This document shows positions 24,106 through 32,273 of a stretch of 41,461 bases of DNA, in pieces. This stretch comes from UBA3910 sp964626065 (GTDB taxonomy: Bacteria; Bacillota; Limnochordia; Darwinibacteriales; Darwinibacteriaceae), in assembly GCA_964626065.1 (NCBI GenBank), contig CAZVDE010000015.1, forward strand, positions 1-41,461, given 5' to 3'. Position 1 is the stretch's first letter. The number at the start of each line of letters is the position of its first letter. The translations under genes were made by a program, and so were the position numbers. Under the pieces are notes generated by a model. The model had not been told where the DNA came from. It saw only the letters and a program-made list of their open reading frames with translations, and did not search any database.

Positions 24106-24804
24106 ATGGGGAAACTACCCGAATTATGGTGTGAGGGATTACTACTGAGGCCCTTTAGCTTAAGCGAAACATCTCGGGTGCAAGATCTTGCGGGGAAAAA
24201 GGAAGCGGCGGCAACGACTTTGAATCTTGCCCATTCCTATCCGGACGGTGCCGCAGAAGAATGGATAAACGGCCACGGGGAATTAAAAATGGAGTGCATT
24301 AAAGGCGGGTATGACACCACTGCCAGAAGGAAAAAGGATGTGCCGATGTTTAAGATTGTTAATGTCAAAGAATATGGTGGGGGATTGGACAGGGCTGTGG
24401 ACTATATTCACAGCAAATGGGGAAGCCCAAAAAGTTATCCTTTTTATAAAGATGCAATTTACCATTCATCTTTGGGAGAGAACCACTTACCGAGGTTTTA
24501 CTTGCTGCTTAAGGAAAAAGAGATTATAGGGTGCGCCGCACTGCTTACTAATGACTACATCAGCCGTCAGGATCTGTATCCGTGGCTGGCCTGCCTATTT
24601 GTGGAGGGGCAGGAACGGGGCCGCGCCTTCGGCAGTTTGTTAATGGAATTTGTAGAAAAGGAGGCAAAAGATCTAGCGTTTCCTGCCGTTTATCTTACGA
24701 CGGAGCACGATGGTTACTATGAAAAATACGGCTGGGTGCGAATGCAGGATGGCATCGATTTGTTTAGTTGTGAACCCACTAGGATTTATAGCAAAAAACT
24801 CTAG
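24106..24804 (+). CDS. GNAT acetyltransferase, apparent chimera of two GNAT genes
   Basis: 232 residues. The first 60 or so (LLLRPFSLSETSRVQDLAG, EAAATTLNLAHSYPDGAAEEW) are the start of a RimJ/RimL-type GNAT but stop before its acetyl-CoA site. From residue 81 (MFKIVNVKEYGGGL) a second, complete GNAT begins: HSKWGSPKSYPFYKDAI, FYLLLKEKEIIGCAALL, LACLFVEGQERGRAFGSLLM (motif A, with Q-x-x-G-R-A-F in place of Q/R-x-x-G-x-G/A), and YEKYGWVRM. So a deletion may have joined two neighbouring genes in frame. The start at ATG 24106 has GGAGGGG upstream; an internal ATG at 24346 preceded by AAAAAGGA could start the second enzyme alone. Substrate unknown. Confidence 0.78.
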   Translation: MGKLPELWCEGLLLRPFSLSETSRVQDLAGKKEAAATTLNLAHSYPDGAAEEWINGHGELKMECIKGGYDTTARRKKDVPMFKIVNVKEYGGGLDRAVDYIHSKWGSPKSYPFYKDAIYHSSLGENHLPRFYLLLKEKEIIGCAALLTNDYISRQDLYPWLACLFVEGQERGRAFGSLLMEFVEKEAKDLAFPAVYLTTEHDGYYEKYGWVRMQDGIDLFSCEPTRIYSKKL

Positions 24805-24812
24805 GGGGAAGC

Positions 24813-25490
24813 ATGAAATCTCTCATTAAGGCAGTGAGCAAAAATCTAGGGTTGCACTTTGTAGCCGCCGTTGTTTTCTTTTTGTGCAGCGGCCGACTTT
24901 TGGTCTTAAGAGGGTTATTTTACTTTGCGGTGTCCATTTTGGGCGCCGTATTCAACAATTGTATTTTGGCTAAACACACCCCCGCGGTGCTGGCAGCTAG
25001 GGTAGGTGCGGGGGAAGGTACAGCCATGTGGGATAAGCTGTTTGTTTTTTCCTATCTTCTTACTTCGGTCTTCATTATTAACGTGGTTTCCGGTCTAGAT
25101 ATTAGATTTGGGTGGTCGCAATTACCCGGTTCTTTGGTTGTGATCGGGTTTCTGTTCTATATAGGTGCACTTGCGCTCAGCACCTGGGCCATGGCGGCTA
25201 ATAGGCATTTCGAAGGTACGGTTCGTATCCAGCATGACCGTAACCATACCGTGATCGAGAAAGGCCCCTATCAGTATGTACGGCACCCGGGCAATTTGGC
25301 CATGATTTTGGCTGCGTATGCGCAGCCGTTGATCATCGGTTCAAGCTGCGCCTTTCTACCTGCCCTTTTAGTTATGGTATTGGTCGTATTGAGAACAAGG
25401 GCTGAAGACGAACTGCTGCAGCGGGAGTTGCCCGGCTACCGGGACTATGCGGTGCAGGTTAAGCATCGGCTAATTCCCCGGGTGTGGTGA
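24813..25490 (+). CDS. Isoprenylcysteine carboxyl methyltransferase-family membrane protein
   Basis: 225 residues with several membrane helices and the C-terminal signature of the ICMT/phospholipid methyltransferase family: KGPYQYVRHPGNLAMIL, which binds S-adenosylmethionine, and RTRAEDELLQRELPGYRDYAVQVKHRLIPRVW. Bacterial members methylate lipids or small isoprenoid-like acceptors, not prenylated proteins; the substrate here is unknown. ATG 24813 has AGGGGGAAG upstream. It begins eight bases after the chimeric GNAT gene, so the two are probably co-transcribed. Confidence 0.85.
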   Translation: MKSLIKAVSKNLGLHFVAAVVFFLCSGRLLVLRGLFYFAVSILGAVFNNCILAKHTPAVLAARVGAGEGTAMWDKLFVFSYLLTSVFIINVVSGLDIRFGWSQLPGSLVVIGFLFYIGALALSTWAMAANRHFEGTVRIQHDRNHTVIEKGPYQYVRHPGNLAMILAAYAQPLIIGSSCAFLPALLVMVLVVLRTRAEDELLQRELPGYRDYAVQVKHRLIPRVW

Positions 25491-25598
25491 AGTCAAGTCC
25501 GTGACATGCTCGGTCCCGGATATGCTTAATTTTTGGTGGCGTTTTAGAGCGAATGGTCACATGCATCATCATAATTGTAAAACAAAGGGGAAAAGGCG

Positions 25599-26174
25599 AT
25601 GACAGTTTACGAAGCCAGGCTTGATCTTGCGCGCAAAAATAAGAAGGGAATTTCGTTTATACTCGCTTCAGTTGTTTTATGGACCGGGATTCTGGTAATT
25701 TGGCTGCTGCCCTTGGCCAATGTTGTCACTAGAAATTTTCTTACGTTTTTTTGTGCCGCACCCCTGCTGCCCATTGCATTTTTTGTTTCCAAGTTGATTA
25801 AAGCGGAGTTTTCTGTAAAGGACAACCCGCTCAACAATTTGGGCATTTTGTTTTCCACTAATCAGTTTCTCTACATTTTAATTGCCATGTGGGCCTATGC
25901 AGCGGCACCACAGCGGATGGTCATGATTTTTGCCATGATCTTCGGTGCGCACCTCCTACCCTTTGCCTGGCTGTATCAGTCAAGGGCATATCTAGTAATG
26001 GCCATTGTCATACCCATGGTTTCACTTGTTGTAGGCGTCAATCTCAGTGAAGATCACATCTTTGTAATCCCGGCACTGATGCTTTTTCTTGAAATGATAT
26101 TTTCCGTATGGCTTGCTTGGGAAAACAAATGGCTTGCACAGGAGGCAAAGATTACGACAACAGCAGAACAGTAA
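25599..26174 (+). CDS. Membrane protein, probably DUF7010 family
   Basis: 191 residues with about six hydrophobic segments (ISFILASVVLWTGILVIWLLP, FLTFFCAAPLLPIAFFVSKL, FLYILIAMWAYAA, MVMIFAMIFGAHLLPFAWLY, AYLVMAIVIPMVSLVVGV, IPALMLFLEMIFSVWLAW). The order and the MIFGAHLLPFAWLY stretch remind me of the DUF7010 group of unknown function; I am only moderately sure of that label. ATG 25599 has AAAGGGGAAAAGG upstream. It stands alone between the ICMT gene and a zinc-ribbon gene. Confidence 0.65.
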   Translation: MTVYEARLDLARKNKKGISFILASVVLWTGILVIWLLPLANVVTRNFLTFFCAAPLLPIAFFVSKLIKAEFSVKDNPLNNLGILFSTNQFLYILIAMWAYAAAPQRMVMIFAMIFGAHLLPFAWLYQSRAYLVMAIVIPMVSLVVGVNLSEDHIFVIPALMLFLEMIFSVWLAWENKWLAQEAKITTTAEQ

Positions 26175-26207
26175 TGATAAATACATATTTTAGGTAGGTG
26201 AGAGTTG

Positions 26208-26405
26208 ATGGCTGCAAGAGTGACAAAATGTTCTCATTGCGGAGGCCAAAAATTTGGCGAGGGCTACCAAAGCTATCAGGGCCGTGTGCAAGCAATGCAT
26301 GGTTTTTTTAAGTTCAGCCCGTTGATTCACATTATTTGCTTGGAATGCGGCACTATAGTCCGCAGTTACGTAAAGAAACCCAGCAAGTTCAAAAGTAAAA
26401 AATGA
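26208..26405 (+). CDS. Small zinc-ribbon protein
   Basis: 65 residues with two CxxC knuckles: CSHCGG near the N-terminus and CLECG at about residue 45, the spacing of a zinc ribbon. The C-terminus is strongly basic (KKPSKFKSKK), which could bind nucleic acid. It resembles short zinc-ribbon proteins common in Firmicutes. ATG 26208 follows AGGTGAGAG; a TTG just before it gives one residue more. Confidence 0.65.
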   Translation: MAARVTKCSHCGGQKFGEGYQSYQGRVQAMHGFFKFSPLIHIICLECGTIVRSYVKKPSKFKSKK

Positions 26406-26452
26406 TACGCAGTCCTAATTAAGCAAATAACCGAAACGGGGGAATTTGTGGG

Positions 26453-27043
26453 GTGGAAATTAAGTACAAAGATATAATCCTGCGAGATTATCAAGAAACG
26501 GATATTGCTGATGACATTCGTTGGATGACGGTGGAGACCGCTTGGCAGGATTGGGATGCACCTTGGGAAAAGGATGAAGAATTTGATGCGGATAAGTTCC
26601 GAACCAAAATGCTCAAGCGTTTAGAAACGAAACCTGAGGATAGCGACTTTCGCTGGGCATTTGAAATAGATACTAAAGACGGAGTGCACATCGGCGGGGT
26701 TAATTCATATTTAATTGATGCAGAATACAACTGGATCCCCGGCAGAAAAGGCAAAGGATTGTATACGCTGGGGATTGACATCTGTGAATCATCATATTGG
26801 TACCGCGGATACGGCACGCAGGCCTTTTCCGCTTTTATCCTCTATATGAATTCACGGGGGATCAGGGATCTTTTCACTCAAACGTGGTCCGGGAATCTTC
26901 CCATGCTTGCTTTGGCAAAGAGGCTCGGTTTTGCTGAAGTGAATCGGGTAAAAAATTACCGGGTGGTTAGGGGCAGGCGCTATGCGGCGCTTACGTTCAA
27001 ACTCAACATGAAGAAATTCAATGGCTTTTTCGAAAAAGGGTGA
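26453..27043 (+). CDS. GNAT family N-acetyltransferase (RimJ/RimL-like)
   Basis: 196 residues. The N-terminus IILRDYQETDIADDIRW is the standard opening of RimJ/RimL-type enzymes. Motif A is YTLGIDICESSYWYRGYGTQAFSAF (W-x-R-G-Y-G-T-x-A), and motif B is TQTWSGNLPMLALAKRLGFAEV, where the family usually has N-x-x-x-x-x-LA-x-K-x-GF. The start is GTG 26453 with GGGGGAA upstream. It is a complete enzyme of unknown acceptor. Confidence 0.83.
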   Translation: MEIKYKDIILRDYQETDIADDIRWMTVETAWQDWDAPWEKDEEFDADKFRTKMLKRLETKPEDSDFRWAFEIDTKDGVHIGGVNSYLIDAEYNWIPGRKGKGLYTLGIDICESSYWYRGYGTQAFSAFILYMNSRGIRDLFTQTWSGNLPMLALAKRLGFAEVNRVKNYRVVRGRRYAALTFKLNMKKFNGFFEKG

Positions 27044-27193
27044 TCAGCTATTATTTTTATTCCGAGGAACTACACGATATAAAACTTGGGGCCGCTTATA
27101 TGGCCGATGTCCGCCGCGGTGCGGGAGTTGTCCCCTTTATCAGGTGAAAAGCATGGTGCGTCCGAATTCTGTTGAGCAATGCGGGAGGCATAA

Positions 27194-27946
27194 ATGGCGG
27201 TAAGTGAGATCATTGGTATTGACTGCGCAACACAACCGGACCGTGTGGGCCTGGCCCTGGCGAAAAGAGATGGTGACGCGTGGGTGTTTGAATCTGTTTG
27301 CACCGGCAGCACTCGGCGGCTTCCCGTTGATATTGTGGCGCGCTGGATTTTGCAGCGTAGCGGGCCCCTGCTGCTGGCACTCGATGCCCCCTTGGGCTGG
27401 CCGGCTGCACTGGGAAAAACACTGATAGCCCATTTGGCCGGTGCCCCGGTGGCAGAGGCGGCGAATCGGCTGTTTCGCAGAGAAACTGATCGGGCAGTTA
27501 GGCGGATCACAGGCAAGCAGCCGCTTGATGTGGGCGCGGGGTGGATTGCTCGGACCGCGCATTGGGCTTTGGCATTCTTAGCGGAATTAAGGCAGCAATC
27601 GGGGCTGGACATCCCCCTAGTGTGGAATCGGGAAGTGGTAGATGTCGGGGCGATTGAAGTATATCCCGCGGCGACATTGATTGGCCATGGAGTAGAAATT
27701 ACGGGCTACAAGAATGTGAAGAATGTGGAACGCAGGGAGGCGGTGTTGGCAAAACTGGCCCAGTACTTCGTAATCGAAACATTTCAGGAGATGCTGCTTA
27801 CCGGACCTGATGTGCTCGATGCCTGCCTTTGTGTTTTAGCGGGCCTTGATTTTTTACGAAATGACGCTCTACCCCCGGGCGTTCACCTAGAGACAGCTAA
27901 GCGAGAGGGGTGGATTTGGTTTAAAGGCGGGATGATGAAGCTATAA
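27194..27946 (+). CDS. DUF429 domain protein
   Basis: 250 residues of the DUF429 family, which has an RNase H-like fold but no assigned reaction. Landmarks: IIGIDCATQPDRVGLAL at the start (an acidic residue at the end of strand 1), LLLALDAPLGWPAALG, RRETDRAVRR, IEVYPAATLIGHG, and GPDVLDACLCVLAGLDFLR (a late acidic pair). The start ATG is 27194 with GGGAGG upstream. Bases 27044-27193 contain nothing I recognise. Confidence 0.82.
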   Translation: MAVSEIIGIDCATQPDRVGLALAKRDGDAWVFESVCTGSTRRLPVDIVARWILQRSGPLLLALDAPLGWPAALGKTLIAHLAGAPVAEAANRLFRRETDRAVRRITGKQPLDVGAGWIARTAHWALAFLAELRQQSGLDIPLVWNREVVDVGAIEVYPAATLIGHGVEITGYKNVKNVERREAVLAKLAQYFVIETFQEMLLTGPDVLDACLCVLAGLDFLRNDALPPGVHLETAKREGWIWFKGGMMKL

Positions 27947-27982
27947 TTCTCGCCGCCATCTTACTATCGGGAGTGATGCGTG

Positions 27983-28411
27983 ATGCATGAATCGGATAGG
28001 CCTTCCTTTCAGGAAGTTTATATGAAATTGGCGGAAATAATTGCCACGCGTTCCACCTGTCAGCGATTGCAGGTGGGAACGGTCATAACTACAGAAGATT
28101 TTAGAAAAGTGATCAGTCTGGGCTACAACGGCAATGCCACCGGTTTGCCCAATCGGTGTGATCGGGATACACCGGGCGATTGCGGCTGCCTCCATTCTGA
28201 GGAAAACGCGGTCATTAACTGTGATGTGCCCAGGGCTACGCACAAGATTGTCTTTGTTACCCATCTGCCTTGTGTGATGTGCGCCAAACGGCTGATTAAC
28301 CTCGGCGGTGTGCAAAAGGTATATTATAGGCATGATTATCGCTGTCACGATGCTTTGGAATTGTTCCGCATTGCGGGAATAGAAGTGGAAAGAATGTCCG
28401 GGCAAATGTGA
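27983..28411 (+). CDS. dCMP deaminase-like protein (ComEB family)
   Basis: 142-residue zinc deaminase. It follows the deoxycytidylate deaminase pattern: FQEVYMKLAEIIATRSTCQRLQVGTVI (family: ...A..RSTC.R.QVGAV), GYNGNATGLPNRCD, HSEENAV with the zinc histidine and the catalytic glutamate, and PCVMCAKRLINLGGVQKVYY with the two zinc cysteines. The role would be dCMP to dUMP for dTTP supply, or a related reaction. ATG 27983 or GTG 27980 are both possible, with GGGAG at about 27969 upstream. Some family members have an extra zinc site; that cannot be judged here. Confidence 0.85.
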   Translation: MHESDRPSFQEVYMKLAEIIATRSTCQRLQVGTVITTEDFRKVISLGYNGNATGLPNRCDRDTPGDCGCLHSEENAVINCDVPRATHKIVFVTHLPCVMCAKRLINLGGVQKVYYRHDYRCHDALELFRIAGIEVERMSGQM

Positions 28412-28587
28412 CGCTGTCAAGACCGATTCTGCGGTAAGTGCCGATTTTGCCGTGATCTATATTCTGTTACGCCGCTAAAACAGATTGCTTTGAGGTGGTT
28501 CTTACACAGTACCTTTTTATACTTACATGGCTGAGAAAGTAGCCGGACCCTAGTTTTAAAAGAACATGCAAAGGGGGGGAGCCTCAA

Positions 28588-29478
28588 ATCAGCGAACTTA
28601 GTATTGAAGAACGCAAGAATATCGCCCTGCAGACGGCCGGGCAAGTGCATCTCGCGCTGAACCGGCTTAGCACCATCAGGGAAGGTCCCTACTGCAGCTT
28701 GTACCGGATGGAAAAAGGTGGGCGGATCATCAAAGTCGCCGCCAAACAACGAATCGACTTGGAGTGGTTATTTTATAGGACTTTACGTGAGAACGGTGTG
28801 GCCACAATCGAGAATGACAGGGTGCATGCCTGTGTTTTACTCCTGGAGGATTTAGCCGTTTCGGCAGATTGGCGGCTTGCTAACGAAGCTGATATCGCCA
28901 AAGCAACGATTGGCGAAGCGTGCGCCAAGTGGTGCCAAGCGTTTCATGGTGCCGGAAGGCTTGCTTTAACAAAAGAACCGACCCTCCGCCAGACGCTTCG
29001 CTGGGAATATGATGCAATTAATGAGTGCAGCCTAGATTGGGCGGGACAAGCCCTTGCCCTTGCCAACCGGGCCGTTTGGGGACAGGCCTGCGAAATTGCC
29101 GAACGCCTCGTGGCTTTGGTTAGGCCGCGGGTCAATACCTTCACGTATAATGATTTTCATTATGTGAATTTGGCGGTAGCCAAACGGGATGAATCGGTGA
29201 TTTCTCTTTTTGATTTTGATCACTCCGGCAAAGGCTTTGCCGAAAGCGATTATAGGAACGTAGCCAGCGGCCTTTGCGGGGAAGCCCTGCGGCGTTTCAA
29301 AGAAGAGATGTCCCCCGACCCCCTTCTTTGGGCGATTGATGCGATTCTATCAACTCTCTACGGGCTGATTGAAGCCTCGCGGCGGGACAAAATTCCTGTT
29401 TGGGCAGGGGAAATGATTGAAGATCTGAAGACGGCGGAATTTGCCGCCGCGCTTAAACGTGTTGTACCAGTTCTCTAA
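28588..29478 (+). CDS. Phosphotransferase (APH-like) family protein; start uncertain
   Basis: Aminoglycoside-phosphotransferase/kinase-fold protein. The usual annotation would start at GTG 28645 (277 residues), but that codon has no ribosome site. A strong site AAGGGGGGGA at 28571-28580 instead precedes in-frame ATC 28588, and the frame between (ISELSIEERKNIALQTAGQ) reads like protein, so 296 residues are likely. Signatures: IIKVAAKQRIDLEWLFYRTL for the ATP lysine and helix, TYNDFHYVNLAV for the catalytic loop (D and N kept; the usual first H is Y), and FDFDHSGKG for the metal-binding D-F-D. The substrate could be a drug, a sugar alcohol or a metabolite. It lies upstream of two Nudix genes. 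Confidence 0.75.
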   Translation: MSELSIEERKNIALQTAGQVHLALNRLSTIREGPYCSLYRMEKGGRIIKVAAKQRIDLEWLFYRTLRENGVATIENDRVHACVLLLEDLAVSADWRLANEADIAKATIGEACAKWCQAFHGAGRLALTKEPTLRQTLRWEYDAINECSLDWAGQALALANRAVWGQACEIAERLVALVRPRVNTFTYNDFHYVNLAVAKRDESVISLFDFDHSGKGFAESDYRNVASGLCGEALRRFKEEMSPDPLLWAIDAILSTLYGLIEASRRDKIPVWAGEMIEDLKTAEFAAALKRVVPVL

Positions 29479-29492
29479 AAAGGCGGGGTATT

Positions 29493-30014
29493 ATGTTCAA
29501 CCATACTTTAGCAACCTGTGCGATCTGTGATGGTGAAGTCTTCCAACGCGAAGCGGTGCGCGCCGTGGTGCTTCGAGATCACTCTGTTTTACTGGTTCGT
29601 TCAAGCCAAGGCGATCTAAAGTTTCCCGGCGGCGGAGTGGAAGCGGGTGAAGAACACCCGGAAACACTGTGCAGGGAAGTGACGGAAGAAACGGGGTATT
29701 TCATCGGTACTATAGGTCGGTGCCTGGGGATCGTTGTGGAAAGGCGACCGGACGTGTACCAAACCGGTGCCGTTTTTCAAATGAGATCTGTTTATTACCT
29801 CTGTGAACTGGCGCCCGGACGGACCAAACAGGACTTAAGCCAGCAGGAGATAGAACTCCGATTAAGGCCGGAATGGGTGGATGTGGCGGATGCTTATCGC
29901 AATAACGAAAGAATCCTGGGCGAAAATCACCCGGGCCTGAATCCCTGGGTAGGCAGGGAAACATTGGTTTTAAAAGAACTAATTGGGCTTTTAGGTAAAA
30001 ACGGGAGGTTATAA
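29493..30014 (+). CDS. Nudix hydrolase
   Basis: 173 residues with a complete Nudix box: GGGVEAGEEHPETLCREVTEETGY, matching G-x5-E-x7-R-E-U-x-E-E-x-G-U. Nudix enzymes hydrolyse nucleoside diphosphates linked to another moiety; the substrate is open. The N-terminus has two CxxC-like cysteines (ATCAICDGEVF), unusual for a simple Nudix protein. ATG 29493 follows GGCGGGG. The stop is directly followed by the start of a second Nudix gene. Confidence 0.88.
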   Translation: MFNHTLATCAICDGEVFQREAVRAVVLRDHSVLLVRSSQGDLKFPGGGVEAGEEHPETLCREVTEETGYFIGTIGRCLGIVVERRPDVYQTGAVFQMRSVYYLCELAPGRTKQDLSQQEIELRLRPEWVDVADAYRNNERILGENHPGLNPWVGRETLVLKELIGLLGKNGRL

Positions 30015-30518
30015 GTGGATCACGTGGAAACGGATTATAATTTGGATTGCGGTTTTGCGAGGGACAGCAGCTGGTTTCGCCTTCGTGCCGCGGCCGTGAT
30101 TATCGAGGACGGTTGTGTGCTTATGGTGGGCAACGACACGGTTGACTATCTTTACACTGTGGGCGGAGCCGTCCATCTAGGCGAGATGGCAGAAAAAGCA
30201 GTGGTGCGGGAGGTGCGGGAGGAAACAGGCATAGAATATGAGGTGGAGCGCTTAATCTTTATCCACGAAAATTTTTTCAGGGGACAAATGGGTGTTTTGG
30301 CCGATTTACAGTGCCACGAGGTTGCCTTCTACTTCTTGATGAAGCCTAGGGGTACACAGGAATTAGAAAGCGATAGTTATGGATTGGACGGCAAGGAATT
30401 TATGCAGTGGGTGCCCTTAGCTGAATTTACACGGCATAAGGCGTACCCGGCTTTTCTTGCCGAAAAACTGCTCGACTTGCCGGATAAAATTGAACACATC
30501 GTCACGATCGAAGACTAG
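30015..30518 (+). CDS. Nudix hydrolase
   Basis: 167 residues with a Nudix box GGAVHLGEMAEKAVVREVREETGI, again with all catalytic residues (E-x7-REVREE). It starts at GTG 30015, immediately after the preceding stop, with GGAGG at 30004-30008, so the pair is translationally coupled. The two paralogues share little outside the box, so they probably do not act on the same substrate. Confidence 0.88.
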   Translation: MDHVETDYNLDCGFARDSSWFRLRAAAVIIEDGCVLMVGNDTVDYLYTVGGAVHLGEMAEKAVVREVREETGIEYEVERLIFIHENFFRGQMGVLADLQCHEVAFYFLMKPRGTQELESDSYGLDGKEFMQWVPLAEFTRHKAYPAFLAEKLLDLPDKIEHIVTIED

Positions 30519-30674
30519 GGGCGAAACGATTGAGATTAACTGTAACGACCGTCCGGAAAGAATGGTGAGCAGAAGGCTGAAGCCTAACGCCGCTGCTTGG
30601 CTTAATTTGTTGTTTCTTGCCGTGCTTAATGGTGCAAGTTGGGGCTTTAGGGCACTTCGAGAGGAGGGTGTTTC

Positions 30675-31541
30675 GTGGGAACGCCGTTGATATGGCATGA
30701 AAACATCGAATCGTTCTTGCAGGCTTCTTTGGAAGATCTAAAGCGGGATGAGGCACTGAACAATCTCATATTGGGATTGTGCCTCCGTATCCAAGAAAAC
30801 CCCGACTATTATCCGGATGTGAAGATGGTTACCGTCCGGGCAGGAGCCCAGTTGTCTCTAGCCGCCTTAATCACGGTGCCGGAAAGACCAATTCTGTACG
30901 GCGGGGGAGAGAGACAGAATCAGTCAGCGGCGGCCTTCGCTGAAGCGCTTTTTGCCCGGGGCATAGGTGTGCCCGGCGTCATTGGGTCGCGAGGTTTGGC
31001 ATCGTTCTTTTCCTCCCATTGGCGGGGGCTGGTCGATTGCGATGTGGAATTGGATATGGATCTGCGCGTTTACAAACTCACTCGAGTCAACGCAAAAGTG
31101 ATAAAAGCGGGGGAATTAAGGCCGGCCCGTGCGGGTGATTTACCTTTTTTGACGGAGGGAATTGCCCGGTTTGAGCAGGAAGCGGATGTGCTGGACGCTG
31201 TGGATTGGGAACAGTGTGTGCGGCGCGCTCGCAGGCTGCTTGTGGAAGGAACAGCCTACATTTGGGAAGTCGCGGGTAAACCCGTTTCCATGGCGGCTAA
31301 AAGCAGACCAACGCCAAACGGCATCACCATTACTTTAGTTTATACGCCGCGGGCTTTACGCGGTAGGGGCTATGCTACTAGCTGTGTCGCTGCCTTAAGC
31401 GAGCGATTGCTTCTGTCCGGCTACAAGTTCTGCACATTGTTTGCCGATCTTTCAAATCCCACAGCGAACAGTATTTACCGCCGCGTGGGCTTTAGGCAGA
31501 TCGGTGAGTTTGCAAGCTTTAGGTTTAGCTATGATAAATAG
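30675..31541 (+). CDS. GNAT acetyltransferase with N-terminal extra domain (COG3393-like)
   Basis: 288 residues, twice the size of a single GNAT. The N-terminal half (LNNLILGLCLRIQENPDYYPD, ITVPERPILYGG) is the degenerate or accessory domain of COG3393-type predicted acetyltransferases. The C-terminal half has a full acetyl-CoA site: ITLVYTPRALRGRGYATSCVAALSE (motif A R-G-R-G-Y-A), then CTLFADLSNPTANSIYRRVGFRQIGE (motif B N-P-x-x-N-x-I-Y-x-x-x-GF). Acceptor unknown. It starts at GTG 30675 with AGGAGGG upstream. Confidence 0.85.
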   Translation: MGTPLIWHENIESFLQASLEDLKRDEALNNLILGLCLRIQENPDYYPDVKMVTVRAGAQLSLAALITVPERPILYGGGERQNQSAAAFAEALFARGIGVPGVIGSRGLASFFSSHWRGLVDCDVELDMDLRVYKLTRVNAKVIKAGELRPARAGDLPFLTEGIARFEQEADVLDAVDWEQCVRRARRLLVEGTAYIWEVAGKPVSMAAKSRPTPNGITITLVYTPRALRGRGYATSCVAALSERLLLSGYKFCTLFADLSNPTANSIYRRVGFRQIGEFASFRFSYDK

Positions 31542-31573
31542 CATAGGGATGCAAAAATAATGGAAGACTGCTG

Positions 31574-31624
31574 TTGACAAACTAACAACCGTTAGCTAAA
31601 CTTGTAACTAACGGTTGTTAGTTT
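31574..31624 (+). promoter_or_regulatory. TetR-gene promoter with two operators
   Basis: TTGACA (31574-31579) and TAAACT (31597-31602) are 17 bases apart, a good sigma-A promoter. Two copies of the palindrome CTAAC-N4-GTTAG lie over it: 31582-31595, between the -35 and -10, and 31608-31621, over the predicted start site. The copies are 26 bases apart and are themselves mirror images, making 17-base inverted arms (31579-31595 and 31608-31624). This layout is what self-repression by the downstream TetR protein would use. Confidence 0.75.
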
Positions 31625-31643
31625 TTGGGGGAGTGAGCAAAAT

Positions 31644-32273
31644 ATGTCCACGAAAGAAAAGATAACCTATCAAGCGCTTGCGTTGTTTTCGGTACAGGGC
31701 TATGAGGCGGTGACAATCCGTCAAATTGCTGCCGCAGTGGGGATTAAGGAGAGCTCCATTTACAACCACTTTTCTAGCAAAAAAGAGATCTTAGAGACGA
31801 TTGTGCAAGTGGCCCTCGCGAGGTACGATTTGGCATTAGAAGAGGCCCGGGTACCCAAGGGCGGAAAACGCGGCTATACGGCGCAATACGCCAGTATTTC
31901 ACCACAGGATTTCTTCGCAATCTGTTCTCGTATCTTTCTTTTTTATCTTAAGGATGAATACATTGCCAAATTGAGGCGCCTTTTAACTATAGAGCAGTAT
32001 GCTAATGGGGAATTGGGGGAAATCTTTCGTACTACTTTCATTGAAAACGTACTAGAAAGACAAAGGTTGGTGCTACAGGAATTTGTTGATGCGGGTTATT
32101 TCATTCCCGGCGATGCCTACATAATGGCACTTCATTTTTATGCCCCTGTTTTTTTATTGCTTTATAAGTACGATAATCTGCCCGGCCGGGAAGAACAGGC
32201 CCTTGCGGAATTAGAAAAACATGTTCGGCAGTATAATGAACTTTATTTAGCGGAAGGGGATTGCCATGAATAA
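31644..32273 (+). CDS. TetR family transcriptional regulator
   Basis: 209 residues. The N-terminal helix-turn-helix is typical: KEKITYQALALFSVQGYEAVTIRQIAAAVGIKESSIYNHFSSKKEIL. The remaining residues form a helical ligand-binding domain with no recognisable ligand signature. ATG 31644 has GGGGGAG upstream. It overlaps the DUF998 gene by eight bases, so the two form a translationally coupled operon that the regulator probably represses through the CTAAC-N4-GTTAG boxes. Confidence 0.92.
   Translation: MSTKEKITYQALALFSVQGYEAVTIRQIAAAVGIKESSIYNHFSSKKEILETIVQVALARYDLALEEARVPKGGKRGYTAQYASISPQDFFAICSRIFLFYLKDEYIAKLRRLLTIEQYANGELGEIFRTTFIENVLERQRLVLQEFVDAGYFIPGDAYIMALHFYAPVFLLLYKYDNLPGREEQALAELEKHVRQYNELYLAEGDCHE

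Noticed and set aside
27070..27612. 180-codon minus-strand frame opposite the DUF429 gene
   Set aside because: It is a reverse shadow of a gene with clear DUF429 motifs.
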